Notes under the pieces: model-generated | What the model saw: only the letters and a program-made list of their open reading frames with translations | Told to the model about the DNA's origin: nothing | The model's database searches: none | Part shown: piece by piece, positions 1-7,829 of the stretch | Numbering within the stretch: position 1 is the stretch's first letter | Layout: each line of letters begins with the position of its first letter | Translations under genes and position numbers: made by a program | Assembly: GCA_913056105.1 (NCBI GenBank) | Contig: CAJXMB010000002.1 | Coordinates: 1 to 38,656 of the forward strand | Length of the DNA: 38,656 nucleotides | Source of the DNA: an uncultured Nitratiruptor sp. | GTDB lineage: Bacteria > Campylobacterota > Campylobacteria > Campylobacterales > Nitratiruptoraceae | Direction of reading: 5' to 3'

Positions 1-55
1 CGTCTACACAAAAGCTTTAAAAGCTATGAATGTATATAATTGTTAGAGGTGCCCT
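1..55 (+). mobile_element. Right end of an IS-like element (partial; continues off the window)
   Basis: Reverse complement of 55..24 (agggcacctctaacaattatatacattcatag) nearly matches 38605..38637 (agggcacctctaacaattatatacatatcatag). Plus frame 2 reads VYTKALKAMNVYNC* with its stop inside the repeat, as expected for a transposase C-terminus running into the terminal repeat. Confidence 0.55.
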
Positions 56-330
56 ATACTCTATGTCGCCATAGAGCTTTAGCGTCAGACTCAAAATATG
101 AGGCTTTAACCTGGTCTGACTTGCTGCGGGTTGGGTTTACACTGCCTTCTGTATTGCTACAGAAGCGGTGAGCTCTTACCTCACCTTTTCACCCTTACCT
201 GCTTTGCAGGCGGTCTATTTTCTGTTGCACTTTCCCTCAGCTTTCGCTGGCCATCTGTTAGATGGAACCCTGCCTCATTGCAGCTCGGACTTTCCTCTTG
301 AGTTTCCTCAAGCAGCCGTCTGCTATGCCT
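56..330 (-). ncRNA. rnpB: RNase P RNA (bacterial type A), 3'-truncated
   Basis: Minus strand has ggcatagcagacggctgcttgagg...gaggaaagtccgagctgc (P4 5' strand/CR I), ...gtgcaacagaaaatagaccgcc..., aggtaagggtgaaaaggtgaggtaagagctcaccgc, and a P18-like hairpin ctctatg-gcga-catagag. The 3' conserved region (P2', ACAGAAnCCGGCUUA of P4') is absent before the window edge. Confidence 0.88.
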
Positions 331-335
331 TTTAT

Positions 336-341
336 ATTATA
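336..341 (-). promoter_or_regulatory. Putative -10 box (TATAAT) of rnpB, abutting the korC stop codon
   Basis: Minus strand tgaTATAATataaaaggcatag; about 6 nt to the inferred RNase P RNA 5' end. No convincing -35. Confidence 0.5.
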
Positions 342-911
342 TCATATTTTTAAAGGACCCTTTTCTAATGCTAATCTTGCATAGTTTTCTCCAAGCTCAA
401 AAGCAGTTTTGTTTAACTCTACAAATCTTGGAGGAACTTTTGAAATCATTGTTTCATAAACTAAATCTCTATCAATACATTTTGTCATCTCAACTGTTAT
501 TCCAAGAGCTACAACAGATTGAGTTACAACATTACCAACTTCCTCTTTTGCTATAGTAATCAAAGGAATTTCATATATTTCCCATTTTTGTATATCCTCT
601 TTTGATGGAGTAACAAGATTTGGCTCAACTACAATCACTCCACCCTTTTTTACACCATCTTTAAATTGATCATAGCTAACTTGAGCAGTTGATAGCATAT
701 AATCTATCTCACCTTCATTTGCATAAGGATATAAAATCTCTTCATCATCTAAAATGATATCAACCTTTGTTGGGCCTCCTCTAACTTGAGAAGTATATGT
801 TGCAGCCTTTATTCCATATCCTCCAGCTTTTATCTTTGCAGTTGCTAAAATTTCACCTGCAAGTAAAACACCTTGTCCGCCAACACCAGTAAATCTTAAT
901 TGCATTCTCAT
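342..911 (-). CDS. korC: 2-oxoglutarate:ferredoxin oxidoreductase, gamma subunit
   Basis: MRMQLRFTGVGGQGVLLAGEIL... gamma-family motif; last gene of a korDABC operon. Start placed at 911 (SD aaaggaag) rather than the 980 ORF start, which has no SD and an atypical GC-rich N-terminus. Confidence 0.9.
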   Translation of the reverse strand: MRMQLRFTGVGGQGVLLAGEILATAKIKAGGYGIKAATYTSQVRGGPTKVDIILDDEEILYPYANEGEIDYMLSTAQVSYDQFKDGVKKGGVIVVEPNLVTPSKEDIQKWEIYEIPLITIAKEEVGNVVTQSVVALGITVEMTKCIDRDLVYETMISKVPPRFVELNKTAFELGENYARLALEKGPLKI

Positions 912-957
912 AGTCAACTTCCTTTGAGTTTTTTTGTTATATCTTTGTATAACTACT

Positions 958-980
958 ATGAGCCCCGCCTCAGGGGTCAT
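958..980 (-). other. GC-rich stem-loop in the korB-korC intergenic spacer
   Basis: Minus strand ATGACCCC-TGAGGC-GGGG(c)TCAT, an 8-bp stem with one bulge, in the only long spacer of an otherwise tightly packed operon. Confidence 0.5.
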
Positions 981-994
981 TTTAGTAATTATAT

Positions 995-1834
995 CTATTT
1001 AGGTAATTCAACTTTTTTCTTGTTTTGAGCTGCCTCTTGTACTAACTTATAAGCTTCACAATACTCTAACTTAGAGTCATCATGGTGTAAAATTCCGGTT
1101 GGAAAATATGCTTTTTTCTCTTCATCATCCAACCTTTCCCATTTTTTAACACCCATTGTCATATTATCTATCCACTCTTGATTTTGGATAGCTTCTCCCA
1201 TTTTATTTTTTCTACCAAGATTAATATGGCAGTTACTAAAGATATCAAAAAAGCTAAATCCTTTATGTTTAAAGCCTTCTATGAAAACTTTCTCCAATTT
1301 TTTTGGTGCTGTAACAGTTTCTCTTGCAACAAATGTTGCTCCTGCACCCATTGCCAATTGACAAGCATCAAAAGATGGATCAACATTTCCATATTGAGTA
1401 GTGACTGACCACATTCCTCTTGGAGTAGTAGGGCTAACTTGAGAGTTTGTTAAACCATAGATAAAATTATTAACCAAAATAAAATTTAGATCTATATTTC
1501 TTCTACATCCATGTATAGTGTGATTACCACCTATTGCCATACTATCACCATCACCGGCAACGACAATTACATGTTTATCTGGATTAGCAAGTTTGATTCC
1601 TGTTGCATATGCTATAGTTCTCCCGTGAGTTGTGTGAACTGTATTGCAATCTATATAGGAGCTAAATCTTCCACTACACCCAATTCCAGATACTACACAA
1701 ACATCATCCATATTCCAGCCAAGTTTATCAATTGCACGAATAACTGCTTTTAAGATAATTCCATCTCCACATCCCCAACACCATAGTGTTGGCATCTTAT
1801 CAGTTCTTAAATATTGATCATAATTAAAAGCCAT
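995..1834 (-). CDS. korB: 2-oxoglutarate:ferredoxin oxidoreductase, beta subunit (TPP-binding)
   Basis: LWCWGCGDGIILKAV, VAGDGDSMAIGGNH TPP-binding motifs; operon context. Confidence 0.93.
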   Translation of the reverse strand: MAFNYDQYLRTDKMPTLWCWGCGDGIILKAVIRAIDKLGWNMDDVCVVSGIGCSGRFSSYIDCNTVHTTHGRTIAYATGIKLANPDKHVIVVAGDGDSMAIGGNHTIHGCRRNIDLNFILVNNFIYGLTNSQVSPTTPRGMWSVTTQYGNVDPSFDACQLAMGAGATFVARETVTAPKKLEKVFIEGFKHKGFSFFDIFSNCHINLGRKNKMGEAIQNQEWIDNMTMGVKKWERLDDEEKKAYFPTGILHHDDSKLEYCEAYKLVQEAAQNKKKVELPK

Positions 1835-1843
1835 TTTTTCTCC

Positions 1844-2992
1844 TTATATTCCCATCTCTTTTAGTTTCTCTATTATTTCAGCTGGAGTAATAGGTCTACC
1901 ATTTGCTTTGTTTAGTGCAACTGGTCTTTTTTTCATGCACCTTTCAACTTCATCAATATATTGACCCATATTAAGTTCAGGCATCAAGATTTTATCTGCA
2001 TCAAATCTCTCTCCAAGCTCTGCTATTTTTTCTTCTGGACTAGGCCACAATGTTTTTGGTCTAAACATGCCTACCTTTTTACTCTCTTTTCTTAATCTAT
2101 CTATAGCCTCTCTTGCAGATAAAGATACAGAACCATAACAAACAATTAGATATTCTGCGTCATCAAGTTTATACTCTTCATAGCTATCAAGCAGATCTTT
2201 TCTTCTTGCATCAATTTTTCTATGAAGTCTCTCTATCAAATCTTGACAAATTTTTGCATCTTCAGTTGGAAAACCACTTGGTCCATGATGAAGCCCAGTA
2301 ATATGATAATGATATCCTTGAAAAAATTTTGGTAAAACTGCAGGCTTATCATTTGGAACATCATATGGTAAAAATTTATCTTTAGGGATACTCGGATCTG
2401 GTTCAGCTCTATTTACAATACTTTTTTCCACCTCTTCAATATCAGGCAAAACTGCCTTACCAACCATATGTCCTATAGTTTCGTCAAGCAAAACTATTAC
2501 AGGAGTCATAAGCTCTTCAGCTATATTAAAAGCTCTAACAACCTCAGTATAACACTCATCTAAGTTTCCAGCACACACTGTTACAGATTTATAATCTCCA
2601 TGTGTTGGATATTTAGCCATCATAACATCACTTTGTTGAACTCTTGTTGGAAGTCCAGTAGATGGTCCACCTCTCATAACATTTGTTATAACCAAAGGAA
2701 CTTCAGTTATAAATCCTAAACCAATCTGTTCAGCCTTTAAACTCATACCAGGTCCAGAAGTATTTGTCATAGCTTTAACACCACTCATAGAAGCACCAAG
2801 AGCTGTACTAATACCAGCTATCTCATCTTCAGCTTGTATAAAAGTACCACCCACTTTTGGAAGCCTTACACTCATCTCATGAGCAATTTCACTTGAAGGA
2901 GTAATTGGATATCCTCCAAAAAATCTACAACCTGCATCTATAGCAGCCATTGCTGCAAGCACATTACCACTTGAAATTATCTCTCTTGCCAT
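1844..2992 (-). CDS. korA: 2-oxoglutarate:ferredoxin oxidoreductase, alpha subunit
   Basis: GGYPITPSSEIAHEM... and TNTSGPGMSLKAEQIG motifs of 2-oxoacid:acceptor oxidoreductase alpha subunits. Confidence 0.93.
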   Translation of the reverse strand: MAREIISSGNVLAAMAAIDAGCRFFGGYPITPSSEIAHEMSVRLPKVGGTFIQAEDEIAGISTALGASMSGVKAMTNTSGPGMSLKAEQIGLGFITEVPLVITNVMRGGPSTGLPTRVQQSDVMMAKYPTHGDYKSVTVCAGNLDECYTEVVRAFNIAEELMTPVIVLLDETIGHMVGKAVLPDIEEVEKSIVNRAEPDPSIPKDKFLPYDVPNDKPAVLPKFFQGYHYHITGLHHGPSGFPTEDAKICQDLIERLHRKIDARRKDLLDSYEEYKLDDAEYLIVCYGSVSLSAREAIDRLRKESKKVGMFRPKTLWPSPEEKIAELGERFDADKILMPELNMGQYIDEVERCMKKRPVALNKANGRPITPAEIIEKLKEMGI

Positions 2993-3001
2993 TACTACTC
3001 C

Positions 3002-3340
3002 TTATGCATTTAAAACTGCTAAATCTTCTTCTCTAGCAAAAAAATGGTTTTTCTTAATAGCTTCTGCTCTCTCTTTAGCCTCTTTAGAGAGTTTAGAAAA
3101 TTTATACTCTTTTCTATCTGCAACCATTATTGCAAAATCTGGACACTCCAATTCACAATCACTACATCCTATACAGCTATCTGGATATACAACTTTTACC
3201 ATCGCACCAAGAATTGTTTTTGGCTCTGGAACCATTGCTAAAACACCTGCTGGACAGTATGCTACACATAGATCACAAGCTTTACAATTATTTTCATTTA
3301 CCCATACCGGAGTATTCTCCGGAGCTTTCATTAAACTCAT
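3002..3340 (-). CDS. korD: 2-oxoglutarate:ferredoxin oxidoreductase, delta (ferredoxin-like) subunit
   Basis: Two 4Fe-4S motifs: CKACDLCVAYCP and CIGCSDCELECP. Confidence 0.92.
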   Translation of the reverse strand: MSLMKAPENTPVWVNENNCKACDLCVAYCPAGVLAMVPEPKTILGAMVKVVYPDSCIGCSDCELECPDFAIMVADRKEYKFSKLSKEAKERAEAIKKNHFFAREEDLAVLNA

Positions 3341-3383
3341 TTTTACTCCTTCATTTTAAAGTAACAATATTTAAAATTTAAAT

Positions 3384-4256
3384 CTATCTTCCAAGAACTT
3401 TTGCAACAGTCTTTCCAATATCTGCTGGAGATTCTACTACATAAACTCCTGCTTTAGATAGAGCCTCCATCTTTTCTTGAGCTGTTCCTTGTCCACCACT
3501 TATGATTGCTCCAGCATGCCCCATTCTCTTTCCTTTTGGTGCAGTCTGTCCTGCTATAAATGCAATAACTGGCTTTGTAATATTTTCTTCAATGAATTTT
3601 GCTGCTTCTATCTCTAAAGTTCCACCAATTTCTCCTATCATAACGATAGCTTTAGTTTCAGGGTCAGCTTCAAACATAGGAAGAAGCTGCTTATAGCTTA
3701 GACCAATTATAGGGTCACCTCCAATTCCAACAGCTGTTGTTATTCCAAGTCCCTCTTTTACAACTTGGTTACTTGCTTCATAAGTTAAAGTTCCAGATTT
3801 ACTTATAAGGCCAACTGGTCCTTTTTTGAATATAAATCCAGGCATAATACCTATTTTACACTCTTCAGCTGTAATGATTCCAGGACAGTTTGGTCCAATA
3901 GTCTTCATACCTTTTTTTGTAGCATACATTTTTGCATACATCATATCTTTTACAGGAGCACCTTCGGTGATAATTACAGCCAATTCTATCCCAGCCTCAG
4001 CAGCTTCCATCACTGCATCTGCGACAAACGCAGGTGGAACAAAAATCATACTAACTGTTGCATCTGTAGCATCTATAGCCTCTTTAACTGTGTTAAAAAC
4101 AGGTCTTCCTAAATGTGTTTGGCCACCTTTACCTGGAGTTACACCACCAACTATATTTGTACCATATGCAATACACTGCTCACTATGGAAAGTTCCCTCT
4201 TTTCCAGTAAAACCTTGAACTATTACTTTTGTATCTTTGTTTACTAATATACTCAT
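3384..4256 (-). CDS. sucD: Succinyl-CoA synthetase, alpha subunit
   Basis: [27 protein letters not shown]..., [17 protein letters not shown]. Confidence 0.97.
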   Translation of the reverse strand: MSILVNKDTKVIVQGFTGKEGTFHSEQCIAYGTNIVGGVTPGKGGQTHLGRPVFNTVKEAIDATDATVSMIFVPPAFVADAVMEAAEAGIELAVIITEGAPVKDMMYAKMYATKKGMKTIGPNCPGIITAEECKIGIMPGFIFKKGPVGLISKSGTLTYEASNQVVKEGLGITTAVGIGGDPIIGLSYKQLLPMFEADPETKAIVMIGEIGGTLEIEAAKFIEENITKPVIAFIAGQTAPKGKRMGHAGAIISGGQGTAQEKMEALSKAGVYVVESPADIGKTVAKVLGR

Positions 4257-5428
4257 TATAGCTCTCCTCTTGCAGCAGCAACTGCCTTTTTAGCACCATC
4301 AGCAAGATCTGTTGCTGTGATAATATTTTTTATATTTGCATTTCTTAAAATCTCTGCAGCCTCAGTAGCATTTGTTCCATCAAGTCTGACTACAACTGGA
4401 ACATTTACTTCAACCTTTTTAGTAGCTTGAAGGATACCATTTGCAATTCTATCGCATCTAACAATACCACCAAATATATTTACAAAAATACTTTTTACAT
4501 TTCTGTTTTGTAAAATAAGCTCAAACCCTTTTGCAACCGTATCAGGATTTGCACCTCCTCCAACATCTAAAAAGTTAGCAGGCTCTCCACCTTCATGCTT
4601 TATGATATCCATTGTAGCCATGGCAAGACCTGCTCCATTTACCATACATCCGACATTTCCCTCTAAACTAACATAGCTTAATCCATATTTTGAAGCTTCT
4701 ATCTCTACAGGATCTTCTTCGCTTAAATCTCTCATTTCTGAAATGTCTGGATGTCTAAATAATGCATTATCATCAAAACCCATTTTAGCATCAAGCGCTA
4801 AAAAGTCACCACTTCCAGTTTTAATAAGCGGATTAATCTCAATTAGATTTGCATCTTTATCCATATATACATTATAAAGGGCTTGAGCAAATTTGATAAA
4901 AGGTCTTATCTCCTCTTTAGATAATCCTAATCCAAAAGCGAGTGCTCTTCCATGAAATCCTTGAAAACCAATTGTAGGATCAATTGCTACTTTTATAATC
5001 TTTTCAGGAGTTTTAGCTGCAACCTCTTCTATCTCCATTCCACCCTCAGTTGAAGCCATCATTACAGGCATTTCACTCGCTCTATCTAATACCATACCAA
5101 GATAGTACTCTTTTTTTATATCTGCACCCTCTTCTATATATACTTTTTCAACCTTTTTTCCTTCAGGTCCAGTTTGATGAGTAACTAAAGTCATTCCAAT
5201 CATCTCTTGGGCAATCTTTTCAACTTCATCAAGAGATTTTGCAAGTTTTACGCCACCAGCTTTTCCTCTACCGCCTGCGTGTATTTGAGCTTTTACAACC
5301 CATAAATTTCCACCTAAATTTTCAGCTACACTTTTTGCTTCAGAAGCATTAAATGCAACGCCTCCTCTTGGCACTGGAACGCCATATGATCTAAATATCT
5401 CTTTTGCTTGATACTCATGAATATTCAT
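4256..5428 (-). CDS. sucC: Succinyl-CoA synthetase, beta subunit
   Basis: [22 protein letters not shown]..., [20 protein letters not shown] at 5428 preferred over the TTG at 5431 (SD aggagag). Confidence 0.97.
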   Translation of the reverse strand: MNIHEYQAKEIFRSYGVPVPRGGVAFNASEAKSVAENLGGNLWVVKAQIHAGGRGKAGGVKLAKSLDEVEKIAQEMIGMTLVTHQTGPEGKKVEKVYIEEGADIKKEYYLGMVLDRASEMPVMMASTEGGMEIEEVAAKTPEKIIKVAIDPTIGFQGFHGRALAFGLGLSKEEIRPFIKFAQALYNVYMDKDANLIEINPLIKTGSGDFLALDAKMGFDDNALFRHPDISEMRDLSEEDPVEIEASKYGLSYVSLEGNVGCMVNGAGLAMATMDIIKHEGGEPANFLDVGGGANPDTVAKGFELILQNRNVKSIFVNIFGGIVRCDRIANGILQATKKVEVNVPVVVRLDGTNATEAAEILRNANIKNIITATDLADGAKKAVAAARGEL

Positions 5429-5440
5429 CAATCTCTCCTT

Positions 5441-5995
5441 TTAATCTTTTTCCCAAATTTTTCTTCCCTCTTGATATAGATCATTTCCATATATATCATT
5501 TACAACAACAACAGGAAAATCTTCTACTTCAAGTTTTCTTATAGCTTCAGGACCCAACTCCTCATAAGCAATAATCTGGGCCTTTTTAATTCTCTCAGAC
5601 AAAAGCGCTCCAGCTCCTCCAGTTGCACCAAAATATACTGCTTTATATTTTTTACAAGCATCAATTACATCTTTATTTCTTTTTCCTTTACCAATCATAC
5701 CTTTTAAGCCATGCTCAATTAAAATTGGTGAATATGAATCCATTCTATAACTTGTTGTAGGACCAGCACTACCTATAGGCTCTCCTGGCTTTGGAGGAGT
5801 TGGACCTACAAAGTATATTACAGCACCTTTTAAATCAAAAGGTAGTTCTTCATTATTATTAATAAGATCAACAAGTCTTTTATGAGCTGCATCTCTTGCA
5901 GTATAAATAGTTCCAGAAAGATATACTATATCTCCAGCTTTTAATTTTTCAATATCCTCATCACTTAAAGGTGTATTTAATCTAAATTCAGCCAT
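5441..5995 (-). CDS. fumB: Fumarate hydratase class I, beta subunit
   Basis: LSGTIYTARDAAHKRL, GPTTSYRMDSYSP, GATGGAGALLSERIK; adjacent to the alpha subunit. Confidence 0.93.
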   Translation of the reverse strand: MAEFRLNTPLSDEDIEKLKAGDIVYLSGTIYTARDAAHKRLVDLINNNEELPFDLKGAVIYFVGPTPPKPGEPIGSAGPTTSYRMDSYSPILIEHGLKGMIGKGKRNKDVIDACKKYKAVYFGATGGAGALLSERIKKAQIIAYEELGPEAIRKLEVEDFPVVVVNDIYGNDLYQEGRKIWEKD

Positions 5996-6004
5996 TTTAA
6001 ATCC

Positions 6005-6865
6005 TTATAATGTAATATGAGCATGTCTTGAGCTATGACACTGAACATTTACAGATACTGGAAGTGATGCAATATGACACATTCTTCCTTCATACATTTC
6101 AATATGAACCGCTAATGCTGTCTGCGATCCTCCCATTCCCATAGCACCAATTCCGAGTTTATTTAATTCATCTTTTATCTCTTGCTCAAACTGATCTAAT
6201 TCTGGGTCAGGGTTTTTAGTACCTATATCTCTAAAAAGAGCATGCTTACTCATAACAGCAGCTAAATCAAAACTTCCTCCAATTCCAACTCCAACAACTA
6301 AAGGAGGGCATGGATTTGGACCTGCATCACTTATAACTTTTTTTATAAACTCTTTTACTCCCTCTTTCCCTTGAGCTGGAGCTAAAACTGTAGCTCTACT
6401 CACATTTTCACTTCCGCCACCTTTTGCAGCATACTCTATCTCAATTTTATCTCCTGGAACAATATCAAAATATATAACTGGAGGAAGGTTATAACCTAAC
6501 TTATCTTTTAAATTTGCTCTTGTAAAACAATCACATGTAGAAGCTCTTAAGTATCCCTCTTTATATCCCTTTTGGGTTCCTTCGTAAATTGCTTCTTTCA
6601 AAGTACCACCTTCAACTCTTACATCTTCACCAACTTTTACAAAAAATATGGCAAGTCCTGTATCTTGGCAAAGTGGCTTTGACTCTTTTTGAGCAATTTC
6701 TGCATTTTCAAGAAGTTGAGCTAAAACAGCTTTACTTACTTCACTATGCTCTTCTTCATAAGCTTTTTCTAAAGCTTTTAACATATCTTCACTTAAATGT
6801 GTTGTAGAGTATATAATCATATCTCTAATTGATTTTACAACTGTTTCATAATCTATTGTTCTCAT
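6005..6865 (-). CDS. fumA: Fumarate hydratase class I, alpha subunit
   Basis: PLCQDTGLAIFFVKVG, AKGGGSENVSRATVLAPAQG, PPLVVGVGIGGSFDLA. Confidence 0.93.
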   Translation of the reverse strand: MRTIDYETVVKSIRDMIIYSTTHLSEDMLKALEKAYEEEHSEVSKAVLAQLLENAEIAQKESKPLCQDTGLAIFFVKVGEDVRVEGGTLKEAIYEGTQKGYKEGYLRASTCDCFTRANLKDKLGYNLPPVIYFDIVPGDKIEIEYAAKGGGSENVSRATVLAPAQGKEGVKEFIKKVISDAGPNPCPPLVVGVGIGGSFDLAAVMSKHALFRDIGTKNPDPELDQFEQEIKDELNKLGIGAMGMGGSQTALAVHIEMYEGRMCHIASLPVSVNVQCHSSRHAHITL

Positions 6866-7818
6866 TTTTCCTCTCCAAAATAGTTACTATTTTTTAAGAC
6901 ATCCAATAAAGATTGTACAGATTTTACACTCTTATTAAACATCTCTCTTTCTCTTGGGGTAAGCTGAAGCTCTATAATCTTTTCAGCACCATCAGCTCCA
7001 AGCATAACTGGAACACCATTTGTTATATCGTGATATCCATACTCCCCTTCTAAAAGAGTAGAGCATGGATAAATCTTTTTAGAATCTTTTAAAATTGCCT
7101 CAACCATTATAGCTGTAGCACGCCCTGGAGCAAAATATGCAGAGGTGCCAAGAAGTTTCACTATCTGAGCTCCACCATTTTTAGTTAGATGAACAATTTC
7201 TGATAACTCTTCAGGTATCAAAAGGTCAGTTATAGGAACACCAGCAACAGTAGAGTATCTTGGAAGTGGTACCATAAAATCTCCGTGCCCTCCAATAACT
7301 GTAGCTCTTATCTGACCTGCACCAAACCCTAACTTTTCATAAATAAAGTGGGTCATTCTTGCTCCATCAAGGATACCTGCCATTCCTATTACTCTATTTT
7401 TAGGAAATCCACTCTTTTTTAAAGCAACATATGTCATTGTATCAAGAGGATTAGTTACAACAATCAAAATAGAATCAGGAGCATATTTTTTCACATTTTC
7501 TACAATCTCATCTATTATCTCAGCATTTTTAAAAAGTAGATCATCTCTACTCATTCCAGGTTTTCTTGGAAAACCTGCCGTTATTACAACTATTTTTGAA
7601 TCTTTTATATCCTCATAGCTATCTGCTGCTCTTACAACAGAGTGGCTTCTAAGAGCAGAAGCAGCCTGATTCATATCCAAAGCTTTACCTTTTGCTCTTT
7701 CTGTATCTCTATCAACTAAAATAACTTCATGGCACAATCCTTGCATAGCAATAGAGTATGCTACGATACTTCCAACATTTCCACCTGCCCCAACAACTGA
7801 GACTTTTGAAACCGACAT
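6862..7818 (-). CDS. mdh: Malate dehydrogenase (NAD-dependent, LDH/MDH family)
   Basis: VSVVGAGGNVGSIVAY Rossmann motif, ITAGFPRKPGMSRDDLL, VIGGHGDFMVPLPRYS; 4-nt overlap with fumA. Confidence 0.95.
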   Translation of the reverse strand: MSVSKVSVVGAGGNVGSIVAYSIAMQGLCHEVILVDRDTERAKGKALDMNQAASALRSHSVVRAADSYEDIKDSKIVVITAGFPRKPGMSRDDLLFKNAEIIDEIVENVKKYAPDSILIVVTNPLDTMTYVALKKSGFPKNRVIGMAGILDGARMTHFIYEKLGFGAGQIRATVIGGHGDFMVPLPRYSTVAGVPITDLLIPEELSEIVHLTKNGGAQIVKLLGTSAYFAPGRATAIMVEAILKDSKKIYPCSTLLEGEYGYHDITNGVPVMLGADGAEKIIELQLTPREREMFNKSVKSVQSLLDVLKNSNYFGEEK

Positions 7819-7829
7819 ATATGCTCCCT

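Noticed and set aside
168-353. 61-aa plus-strand ORF over rnpB
   Set aside because: Antisense of the conserved RNase P RNA; no SD and no protein-like character.
3502-4218. Long plus-strand ORFs antisense to sucD (64 aa, 130 aa) and similar shadow ORFs over acnB, feoB, ilvB and others
   Set aside because: They lie within well-supported genes, have low-complexity shadow-translation composition and lack supporting context.
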